From CAZZCN01 sp964652975 (GTDB taxonomy: Bacteria; Bacillota; Clostridia; Saccharofermentanales; UBA5734), in the NCBI GenBank assembly GCA_964652975.1, contig CAZZCN010000112.1, forward strand, positions 1-7,500: a stretch of 7,500 nucleotides of DNA, written 5' to 3'. Positions 1 through 6,589 of this stretch are shown here, one piece after another. The translations under genes and the position numbers were made by a program. The notes under the pieces were generated by a model. It saw only the letters and a list, made by a program, of their open reading frames with translations, ran no database searches and was not told the DNA's origin. Within the stretch, counting starts at the first letter, position 1, and each line of letters starts with the position of its first letter.

Positions 1-1439
1 TTTTACTGCCTGTCAGCACTTTTGCATATGACATACCTACAAGCAGAAACTATATATATAGTAACGACCGTGTAGCCACACCCATTCCCGACGCATATAT
101 CTTTACGGGTTCTGTCAAACTTTCTCAAGAGACCGGTATTGATCTGGAAAGCCTTGCTGATATGTGCATTCTTGAGGATGGAAGCATATTCGTGCTTGAT
201 GGAAAGGGCGGCAGGATATTTGAGCTAAACCCGCAGCACAAGATTGTAAGCATTCTGACGGATTTCTATTATGCGGACGGCGGCAAGACCGGTCTTTCCG
301 AACCTGAAGGCATCCATGTAACAAATGACAGGATTATTTATATTGCAGATACGAAGCAGAACAGAATATTAAAAACAGATATCAAAGGCAGAATTCTGCT
401 GGAAGTCAAAAAACCGCAGAACATGGTGGGTGTCAGCGGAAATATCTTGTTTTTGCCAAGCAAGATCGATATTGATGACATGGGGAGAATTTATGTTGTT
501 GCAAGAAATATCAACATGGGTATGCTGTGTCTTGACAGCAAGGGTGCATTTTTAAATTTCGTAGGCGCGCCGAGAGTCATACCAAGCCTGTTTGATATCT
601 TTTGGCTGAGATTTTCAACGAAGGCACAAAAGGAGCAGATGACCCAGTATGTTTCAACGGAATATAACAATGTGCTGGTAGACAATAAAAATTTTGTCTG
701 GGGGACCATCGGCGCCATCGAGGAAGAAAAAATTCTGAATGCGATCATTTCAAGAGACAGGTCGGGAAGTGCCACCCCTGTTGCAAAAATCAATTCGATA
801 GACAGGGATGTACTCAAAAGAAATGGATTTTACGCTCCGCTGGGCGATTTGAATTTTACAAAAAAACAGTCGAGGATAGTGGACATCGGACTTGGTACAG
901 GTGGAATATACAGCCTCCTGGATTCTGAACGCGGCAGGATTTTCTCTTATGACAGCAACGGAAACCTGCTTTATGTTTTTGGAAGCAAAGGCGACAAAAA
1001 GGGTGATTTTGTAACACCGGCTGCAATTGGCTGCTACAAGAACCAGATACTGGTGCTTGACAAGGATTTATGTGAAATCAATATTTTTGAACCTACCGAT
1101 TACGGGAAACTAGTAATAAGTGCTGTCGAGTATCAGTTCAACGGCGATTATGACAATGCAAACAGGCAGTGGGCGATAATTGCAAAAGAAAACGCCAATT
1201 TTGAATATGCCTATATCGGACTGGGCGATGTAAGTGTGGGTGAGGGAAAATTCCAGAATGCAATGAGTTATTTCAAATATGCGAAAGACACTACAAAATA
1301 TTCAGAAGCCTTCACATATTACCGTCAGGCGTTGTTGGAAAGGCTGTTCCCGTTTATTTTTGGTTTGATGGCTGCATTTATAATTTTTTTGATTACTAAA
1401 AGTATCTACAAAAAAGTGAAAAGATACCTGGATAGTTAA
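1..1439 (+). CDS. NHL-repeat beta-propeller protein, secreted with C-terminal membrane anchor (5'-partial)
   Basis: The reading frame is open from the left edge (first whole codon at 3) to TAA at 1437-1439, giving 478 visible residues. The first in-frame ATG is at 162, but coding clearly begins earlier. The visible start LPVSTFA-YD looks like the end of a signal peptide. It is followed by an NYIYSNDRVATPIPDAYIF stretch, a type of sequence that in my recollection precedes the propeller in this family. NHL-like blades then follow, such as LADMCILEDGSIFVLDGKGGRIF, EPEGIHVTNDRIIYIADTKQ and IDIDDMGRIYVVA, with another around visible residues 302-325. After the propeller, visible residues 371-428 look like one or two TPR helices. 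A hydrophobic helix at about 449-466 and a basic tail (KSIYKKVKRYLDS) follow. This implies an extracellular propeller tethered by one C-terminal helix. Its molecular role is unknown; a scaffold or sensor for the neighbouring importer is inference. About 15-25 residues are probably missing at the N terminus. Confidence 0.88.
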   Translation, partial: LLPVSTFAYDIPTSRNYIYSNDRVATPIPDAYIFTGSVKLSQETGIDLESLADMCILEDGSIFVLDGKGGRIFELNPQHKIVSILTDFYYADGGKTGLSEPEGIHVTNDRIIYIADTKQNRILKTDIKGRILLEVKKPQNMVGVSGNILFLPSKIDIDDMGRIYVVARNINMGMLCLDSKGAFLNFVGAPRVIPSLFDIFWLRFSTKAQKEQMTQYVSTEYNNVLVDNKNFVWGTIGAIEEEKILNAIISRDRSGSATPVAKINSIDRDVLKRNGFYAPLGDLNFTKKQSRIVDIGLGTGGIYSLLDSERGRIFSYDSNGNLLYVFGSKGDKKGDFVTPAAIGCYKNQILVLDKDLCEINIFEPTDYGKLVISAVEYQFNGDYDNANRQWAIIAKENANFEYAYIGLGDVSVGEGKFQNAMSYFKYAKDTTKYSEAFTYYRQALLERLFPFIFGLMAAFIIFLITKSIYKKVKRYLDS

Positions 1440-1445
1440 AGGAGG
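1438..1445 (+). promoter_or_regulatory. Ribosome binding site for the Yip1-family gene
   Basis: AAAGGAGG, extended by further Gs, begins inside the stop codon of the NHL gene and lies nine bases before TTG at 1455. This near-consensus site is what supports a TTG start, since the next in-frame ATG is well inside the first membrane helix region. Confidence 0.8.
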
Positions 1446-1454
1446 GGGAAACGT

Positions 1455-2093
1455 TTGGACATTGATGCGAACCGGTTTTTAAAGCAAATTAAATATATTG
1501 CGTATTTTTTGGGCCACCCCTTCAAGGGTTTCTGGGAGATAAAGCATGAAAATGAGGGAAGTGTCTATTCTGCAGGATTTCTGTTTATTCTCCTTGTATT
1601 TTCCAGCGTATGCAACGGTATTTATGGAGGATATATTTTTAATAACAACAACGGCGTCAACTTTGATATTTTTAACAATGTCGTGATTATTATGGTTTTG
1701 TTTTTTTCTTTCATTACAGTCAACTGGTCGCTTACCTGTCTATTTGATGGCGAAGGCTCTTTCAAGGACATTTTTGTGGCGACGGCGTATTCCTTGATTC
1801 CGTTGATAATAGTAAATATTCTTGCCATTCCCGCCTCTAATTTCCTTTCCATACGTGAAGCTGCATTTTACAGCCTGCTTTTGAATTTAGGGGTTTTTTG
1901 GACGGGGCTTTTGCTTTTCATTTCAACTGTCGTGACTCATCAGTATTCATTTTTCAAGACGGTTTTGATAATGATAAGCATCATATTGGGCATGTGCATA
2001 TTATTTTATATAGGTCTCTTGTTTATAAACCTGATAGGCCAGATGGTGGGTTTTATCGAGACTATAATTCTGGAAGTGTCAAACAGGGCTTAG
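1455..2093 (+). CDS. Yip1-family integral membrane protein
   Basis: This is a 212-residue polytopic membrane protein starting at TTG 1455 behind a strong AAAGGAGGGGG site. It opens with a short amphipathic segment and a conserved-looking HPFKGFWEIKHENEGS motif (about residues 21-36). Five hydrophobic helices follow at about 39-62, 73-95, 108-128, 139-160 and 168-192. The NWSLTCLFDGEGSFKDIFVATAYSLIPLII stretch (its two halves at 90-101 and 102-119) is typical of bacterial Yip1-domain proteins found in Bacillota sugar-transporter loci. The function of these bacterial members is not established. Eukaryotic Yip1 proteins work in vesicle traffic, which does not transfer here. It lies 15 bases after the NHL gene and 23 bases (or 5, depending on start) before the lipoprotein gene, so it is almost certainly co-translated with both. 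A membrane partner for the two surface proteins or for the permeases is inference. Confidence 0.85.
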   Translation: MDIDANRFLKQIKYIAYFLGHPFKGFWEIKHENEGSVYSAGFLFILLVFSSVCNGIYGGYIFNNNNGVNFDIFNNVVIIMVLFFSFITVNWSLTCLFDGEGSFKDIFVATAYSLIPLIIVNILAIPASNFLSIREAAFYSLLLNLGVFWTGLLLFISTVVTHQYSFFKTVLIMISIILGMCILFYIGLLFINLIGQMVGFIETIILEVSNRA

Positions 2094-2106
2094 AAAGTAT
2101 GAACAG

Positions 2107-2111
2107 GGTGG
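2107..2111 (+). promoter_or_regulatory. Ribosome binding site supporting the GTG start of the DUF5696 lipoprotein
   Basis: GGTGG, within AGGGTGGG, lies five bases before GTG 2117. It resembles the AGGGTGG seven bases before the permease start at 4756. The alternative ATG at 2099 has only AGAAAG one base upstream, which is too close to serve well. This favours GTG 2117, though not decisively. Confidence 0.5.
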
Positions 2112-2116
2112 GTGCA

Positions 2117-4741
2117 GTGAAAATTATCCGTAAAATTACAATTTTATTTTTAACATCAATTCTCTTGCTTTGCTCCTGCGGTATTCAAACCGGTGTGCGA
2201 AAGGATATCAACGAGTTCAGAAAGACAGAGAACGGGTTTGTTGAAGAAACAGTTTTAAAAGAACATTCGGCTGACGGGGAAATTCTCGATATCCTCAAAA
2301 CCCAGATGACAAAGACGCTTTCAAACGAATTTGCAGAGCTTTATTTAGGCAGGCTTAGTGATATCGCACTTTTAGATAAAAGAACAGGTGCTGTATTTTT
2401 CTCGAATTATTCTCTATATGACGAGACTGCTCAGAATGTTGCGGATATTGAAAAATCGCAGGTTGCCATAGAATTTTTTGACAATGCGGACACTTTGTTC
2501 ACAATGTCAAGTTTTCCTGAATGCATCGATGGAAAAGATAAAAATCAGACGGAAGTAATTGCAGCAGATAACAGCTTGAGGATTATTTACAAATTCGGAA
2601 CAAGCCAGGATGACCGCTTGATAGCACCGGCTTTCACCGCAGGCACTTACGATATGATCATAGAGAAATCCAACAGGCTTAAGGCAGACGGAAAGCTTAC
2701 CGCCATGGCTTTTGGCCGTTTCAAGACCGGCTACCTGCATCTGGTGTATGACAGTCTGTCGGATACCGAAAAAAGCATTTATGCAAAGAAATACAAAAAG
2801 CTTCCGGAACTAAAGGAGCTTTATGTACTCAAGGAAGACAGGACCAACCTGCAAAAGAAAGAGATCGAGAGCGTAACAAAAATTCTCGGGATAACAAAGA
2901 CCGACATAGAAAAAGAACTTTCAACAATAGGTGAGATCGAGGGCAGGCAGTCACTGTCACCGTATTTTGAAATCCCGCTCGATTTTGCCCTGGACAAGGG
3001 AGACTTGATAGTCAGTATAGACCCCAGGAAAATTATCGAGCAAAAAACCTATTTCCTGACGAAAATAAATATTTTAAATAATTTTGGAGCCTTGAATAAA
3101 AGCGAAAACGGGTTTATATTCCTGCCGGACAAAAGCGGAACGGTAATCATGACAAAAGGAAACGACAGCATAATGAATTCGCTTTCAATGCGTTTTTATG
3201 GTTCGGACTTTGGAATAGAACAGAATGACGCAACGAAAATCCTATCATATGCACCCTTCCCTGTTTTCGGATATGGAGATACAAACAGATCACTTTTTGC
3301 AACAGTTGAGAGCGGAGAGGCCTTAAGCGGTGTTACTGCAGAGCTGTCGGGGTCGGCTAGTGACTATTCCAAAACATACGCCTGGTACAGCTACCGCATG
3401 GCGGATGACATAGACCTGTCGGGACTGGAGACAAAGAACACGAAGAAGGTATTTTCCAACAAGGTCGAGGGGAATCCATTTATAATGCGTTTCCATATGC
3501 TTTACGGAGAAAATTCCGATTACAACGGCATGGCAGATTATTACCGGAAATATCTTCTTCAGACAAAAATGCTGTCTAAGGATGAAGACAGCAGATATGA
3601 ACTTGATGTTTCATTTATCGGTTCTTTTGACAAAAAGCAGATGTGGTTCGGACTTCAAACAAAGAAGAGCATTGCTGCAACCGATTTTACCAAGGCCCGT
3701 GAAATATTGGAAAAGCTTGAAAGCGAGGGCGTGAAAAAGTATTCGGTCAGCTATTTTGGCGCAATGAACGGCGGGATAGAATATTCCGCATATAATTCAA
3801 TAAATTTTGAAGGTGTTCTGGGCGGAGACAAGGGATTCGAGAAGCTTTACAATTTTGTTAAAGATAAAGGCAACAGTCTGTTCCCCGTATTTGATTTCTC
3901 CGTGGTTTATAAAAAGGGGAACGGACTTGATCAGAACAGACAGCTGTCAAGATATCTCAATAAGAATTTTGCAGTTGTCACCGATTATATTCCATCCGAA
4001 AACACAAGTGACAGGAGCTCTCCGGGATATCAGATTTCTCCATCGTCCTTCAATGATTATGCAGATAAAATTTCAAGCGGCTACAAAAAATTCGGCAACA
4101 AGAGCATATATATTGACAAATCTGGCTCATACCTGAGTGCGGATTATACAGAGGGATCCGAAATAACAAGAGAACAAAGCAAGTATGCGGTCATGTCATC
4201 GCTTGCCAAAATCAAGGCACAAGGCTATGACTTGAAGGTAAACGGAGCCAACGCCTATGTTCTGCCTTATGCCGACAGCTTGACCGACATACCCGTAAAC
4301 CACAGTGAATATATGATCAGTTCCTATTCGGTTCCCTTTGTAGGAATGGTTCTCCATGGATATATGCCATACTCGGGACCGCCACTCAACTTGCAGGGAA
4401 ACTATAAAATATCGCTGCTTAAATCCATTGAAAGCGGCAGCAGGTTATCATATACCCTTATGGGGGAGGACCCTGTCATTTTCTCCGGGACGAAGCACAA
4501 CCAGTTTTACTCGATGACCGCCCAGACCTGGATTGACGATATCAAAAGTGAATATTTAAAGGCCGAGAGTGTCCTGGGTGAACTGCAGAGCCATATCATG
4601 GTAAAACATAAATACCTTGCCGCAAGTGTGGTACAGGTAACCTATTCAAATGGAAAATCAATAATAATCAATTATGCAAAAACGCCTTATCTTCATGAGG
4701 GTCAAACGATTGAAGGATTGTCGTATTCATTGGTTGAGTAG
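2117..4741 (+). CDS. Large DUF5696-type surface lipoprotein, putative glycosidase-like
   Basis: The protein has 874 residues from GTG 2117, or 880 from ATG 2099. Either start gives a lysine/arginine n-region (MKIIRK), a hydrophobic core and an LCSC lipobox, with the lipidated Cys at residue 21, so it is a lipoprotein on the outer membrane face. The first 320 or so residues look like a linker and mixed alpha/beta region with charged helices near 225-275. A beta-rich domain follows, including LPDKSGTVIM from 336 and a GYGDTNRSLFATVESGEALSG segment. From MADYYRKYL (472) on, the pattern resembles a (beta/alpha)8 barrel: strands ending at YFGAMNGG (about 548), FPVFDF (D593), VVTDY (D623) and IYIDKSGSYLSADY (D667, D676), then a VPFVGMVLHGYMPYSGPPLN block (H747). 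I assign DUF5696 from memory of this C-terminal block and the gene neighbourhood. Glycan binding or cleavage is inferred and no activity is shown. Its stop is 14 bases before the first permease gene. Confidence 0.82.
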   Translation: MKIIRKITILFLTSILLLCSCGIQTGVRKDINEFRKTENGFVEETVLKEHSADGEILDILKTQMTKTLSNEFAELYLGRLSDIALLDKRTGAVFFSNYSLYDETAQNVADIEKSQVAIEFFDNADTLFTMSSFPECIDGKDKNQTEVIAADNSLRIIYKFGTSQDDRLIAPAFTAGTYDMIIEKSNRLKADGKLTAMAFGRFKTGYLHLVYDSLSDTEKSIYAKKYKKLPELKELYVLKEDRTNLQKKEIESVTKILGITKTDIEKELSTIGEIEGRQSLSPYFEIPLDFALDKGDLIVSIDPRKIIEQKTYFLTKINILNNFGALNKSENGFIFLPDKSGTVIMTKGNDSIMNSLSMRFYGSDFGIEQNDATKILSYAPFPVFGYGDTNRSLFATVESGEALSGVTAELSGSASDYSKTYAWYSYRMADDIDLSGLETKNTKKVFSNKVEGNPFIMRFHMLYGENSDYNGMADYYRKYLLQTKMLSKDEDSRYELDVSFIGSFDKKQMWFGLQTKKSIAATDFTKAREILEKLESEGVKKYSVSYFGAMNGGIEYSAYNSINFEGVLGGDKGFEKLYNFVKDKGNSLFPVFDFSVVYKKGNGLDQNRQLSRYLNKNFAVVTDYIPSENTSDRSSPGYQISPSSFNDYADKISSGYKKFGNKSIYIDKSGSYLSADYTEGSEITREQSKYAVMSSLAKIKAQGYDLKVNGANAYVLPYADSLTDIPVNHSEYMISSYSVPFVGMVLHGYMPYSGPPLNLQGNYKISLLKSIESGSRLSYTLMGEDPVIFSGTKHNQFYSMTAQTWIDDIKSEYLKAESVLGELQSHIMVKHKYLAASVVQVTYSNGKSIIINYAKTPYLHEGQTIEGLSYSLVE

Positions 4742-4755
4742 AGGGTGGTGTATAT

Positions 4756-5676
4756 ATGAAGGGCAGACAAAAACTTATAAAGAGAAAAAACAGGGCGGGA
4801 TATGTCTTTGTTCTGCCTGTAATCATCGGGCTGACATTTATTTTTATCCCAACCCTCATCCAATCCATGATTTATTCATTCAGTGATGTAAAGATAAATT
4901 TCAATAATATCTCCACGACCTTCGTAGGACTGGCAAACTACAAGGATTCCCTGTTAACGGATGTATATTTCAGGACAATACTGTTGAATGCCATAAGCGG
5001 AATTCTTACCAATACATTGATAATCCTTATTTTCAGCTTTTTTATTTCAAGCCTGCTTAACAGCAATTTTTTCGGAAAGGGACTGGCAAGGGTTATCTTT
5101 TTCCTGCCTGTGATACTTTCTACGGGTATTATAGCGGCAGCTGATTCAAACAATCTGATAACGAGCATTTTTTCATCGGAAGCCAATACTTCTACGACTG
5201 TGGCAACCGCATTCACAAGCGGTGGTTTTTCAAAGCTGTTTGATCTGAAATCAATTATTTCATCAATCAATATAAGTCCAGGCCTTACCAACACAGTGAT
5301 TTATGCCATTGACAACACCTATTCAATTGTCAACTCCTCAGGTGTTCAGATTCTGATTTTTCTGTCTGCACTCCAATCCATTTCACCGTCGATATTCGAA
5401 TCTGCAAAGGTCGAAGGGGCGACAAAATGGGAGGAATTCTGGAAAATCACTTTTCCGATTCTCACCCCGATGATTTTGGTTAGTACTGTCTATACAATTA
5501 TCGACTGTTTTACAAATCCAAGATACAGGGTGCTGGAATATATAAGGGAAAATGCGTTTGCAAGCAACAGGCTTGGTTTTGCATCTGCAATGGCGTGGAT
5601 TTTCTTTTTGATCATTGCAGTGATTATCTGGATGGTGTTTGGACTGGTTTCCAGACGCGTTCATTATTTGGATTAG
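4756..5676 (+). CDS. Sugar ABC importer permease, MalF/UgpA-type (CUT1)
   Basis: This 306-residue inner-membrane subunit forms half of the translocation channel of a carbohydrate ABC importer. The N terminus is basic (MKGRQKLIKRKNR), followed by the helix AGYVFVLPVIIGLTFIFIPTLIQSM (about 14-38) that is typical of the first permease. More helices lie at about 74-100, 110-129, 196-208, 235-250 and 275-298. The cytoplasmic EAA loop that docks the ATPase is PSIFESAKVEGATKWEEFWKITFPIL (E215, A217, G221), with the usual E-A-A written as E-S-A. A polar, Ser/Thr/Asn-rich outside loop spans about 130-195. The start is ATG with AGGGTGG seven bases upstream, and the stop is 13 bases before the second permease. 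The substrate cannot be read from sequence; an oligosaccharide is likely given the neighbours. Confidence 0.95.
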   Translation: MKGRQKLIKRKNRAGYVFVLPVIIGLTFIFIPTLIQSMIYSFSDVKINFNNISTTFVGLANYKDSLLTDVYFRTILLNAISGILTNTLIILIFSFFISSLLNSNFFGKGLARVIFFLPVILSTGIIAAADSNNLITSIFSSEANTSTTVATAFTSGGFSKLFDLKSIISSINISPGLTNTVIYAIDNTYSIVNSSGVQILIFLSALQSISPSIFESAKVEGATKWEEFWKITFPILTPMILVSTVYTIIDCFTNPRYRVLEYIRENAFASNRLGFASAMAWIFFLIIAVIIWMVFGLVSRRVHYLD

Positions 5677-5685
5677 GAGGAGGAG
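5675..5685 (+). promoter_or_regulatory. Ribosome binding site fixing the second permease start
   Basis: AGGAGGAGGAG overlaps the stop codon of the first permease and ends four bases before ATG 5690. It rules out the longer frame beginning at 5639, whose extra residues (an arginine-rich stretch) are simply the out-of-frame reading of the first permease's end and this site. Confidence 0.85.
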
Positions 5686-5689
5686 AAGA

Positions 5690-6571
5690 ATGAAGATACG
5701 TATACCTCTGAAAAAAAAGCACATGGCTGATTTTATATTTGCAGTTTTCAGGACAGTTATAATTTTAGGCCTTTGCTATATAATACTCTATCCGTTTTTT
5801 ATGAAAATAGCCAACTCTTTTAAGAGCTACGCAGATTTTATCGACCCCACCGTGCGTTTCATTCCCAAATCCTTTACACTTGACAATATAAGGAGAACCA
5901 TGGATAAGATATCCTATTTTGAAACGCTCCTTAATACAACAGTCATTTCAGTTGTTGTGGGGCTTGTTAGCACATTTATCTCGTCTTTTGCAGGATACGG
6001 GTTTGCAAGATATAAATTCAAAGGTAAGGGATTACTGTTTTTCGGGGTGATATTTACGTTGATAGTTCCCCCGCAGACTGTTATCATTCCGCTTTTTGTG
6101 CAGTTTAAAGATTTCCTGGGCATATGGAACCTGCTAGGAACAATTTTCCCCGTTCTGATTCTTGCACTGACAGGCCTTTCGCTCAAAAACGGGCTTTACA
6201 TTTTCATGCTGAGGCAGTTCTACAAAAACATGCCCAAGGAGCTGGAGGAAGCAGCGTATCTTGACGGATGCGGAGCAATGGGCACTTATTTCAGAATCAT
6301 GCTGCCTTCGGCAAAAACAATGCTCCTGACGATATTTTTACTTTCCATGGCGTGGCAATGGACGGATATGCTATATAACCCACTGTTCTTTCAGGAATTC
6401 AAACTGTTTTCAAGCGTTTTTTCGCTTGCTGCGTCGGGCGAAAGCAATATCATGGGTGCGAACATGACAAGTATTGCGACTCTGCTGGCGGTTTTGCCGC
6501 TTGCGCTCATATACATAATAGCACAGCGGTTTTTTGTTCAATCGGTTGAGAGAACGGGAATTGTGGGATAA
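5690..6571 (+). CDS. Sugar ABC importer permease, MalG/UgpE-type (CUT1)
   Basis: This is the 293-residue second channel subunit, partner of the preceding permease. Helices lie at about 18-38, 83-104, 114-136, 150-172, 208-228 and 262-281. Family marks are the early ILYPFFMKIANSFK segment, the FAGYGFARYKFKGK turn (100-113), the VPPQTVIIPLF stretch (126-136) and a canonical EAA loop, MPKELEEAAYLDGCGAMGTYFRIMLP (E187-A188-A189, G193). The protein ends in SVERTGIVG, a normal terminus for MalG-like permeases (the family usually ends with a short glycine-rich motif). Length is normal and there is no sign of damage. The gene begins 13 bases after the first permease and ends 18 bases before the GH99-like gene, consistent with a single transcript. 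Confidence 0.96.
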   Translation: MKIRIPLKKKHMADFIFAVFRTVIILGLCYIILYPFFMKIANSFKSYADFIDPTVRFIPKSFTLDNIRRTMDKISYFETLLNTTVISVVVGLVSTFISSFAGYGFARYKFKGKGLLFFGVIFTLIVPPQTVIIPLFVQFKDFLGIWNLLGTIFPVLILALTGLSLKNGLYIFMLRQFYKNMPKELEEAAYLDGCGAMGTYFRIMLPSAKTMLLTIFLLSMAWQWTDMLYNPLFFQEFKLFSSVFSLAASGESNIMGANMTSIATLLAVLPLALIYIIAQRFFVQSVERTGIVG

Positions 6572-6572
6572 A

Positions 6573-6580
6573 AGAAAGGA
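6573..6580 (+). promoter_or_regulatory. Ribosome binding site choosing the start of the GH99-like gene
   Basis: AGAAAGGA is followed by nine bases and then ATG 6590. Another in-frame ATG at 6581 directly abuts this site with no spacer, so 6590 is preferred and MEL is not part of the protein. Confidence 0.7.
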
Positions 6581-6589
6581 ATGGAACTC

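Noticed and set aside
50..62. Short TA-repeat tract (tatatatata) near the left edge as a possible promoter or repeat
   Set aside because: It is only about ten bases and lies within the coding frame of the NHL gene as Tyr-Ile-Tyr codons; no paired promoter box is evident.
162..164. ATG 162 as the true start of the NHL protein
   Set aside because: The frame is open to the left edge with sensible family-like sequence (NYIYSNDRVATPIPDAYIF), a signal-peptide-like beginning, and no ribosome site before 162; starting there would cut into the first propeller blade.
1898..2098. Upstream extension of the lipoprotein frame to an ATG at 1898
   Set aside because: It lies inside the Yip1 gene in another frame, its translation (His/Asp/Tyr-rich) resembles no signal peptide, and it would bury the lipoprotein signal and lipobox in the interior.
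5639..5689. Longer start for the second permease at 5639
   Set aside because: The added residues are the out-of-frame end of the first permease plus four arginines from the AGGAGGAGGAG ribosome site; ATG 5690 is correctly spaced from that site.
4938..5724. Minus-strand open frames opposite the first permease (and similar ones opposite other genes)
   Set aside because: They are antisense shadows of well-supported + strand genes, with no ribosome sites or recognisable domains.
6572..6589. Possible terminator or internal promoter between the second permease and the GH99-like gene
   Set aside because: The 18-base gap is filled by the ribosome site and has no inverted repeat or T-run.
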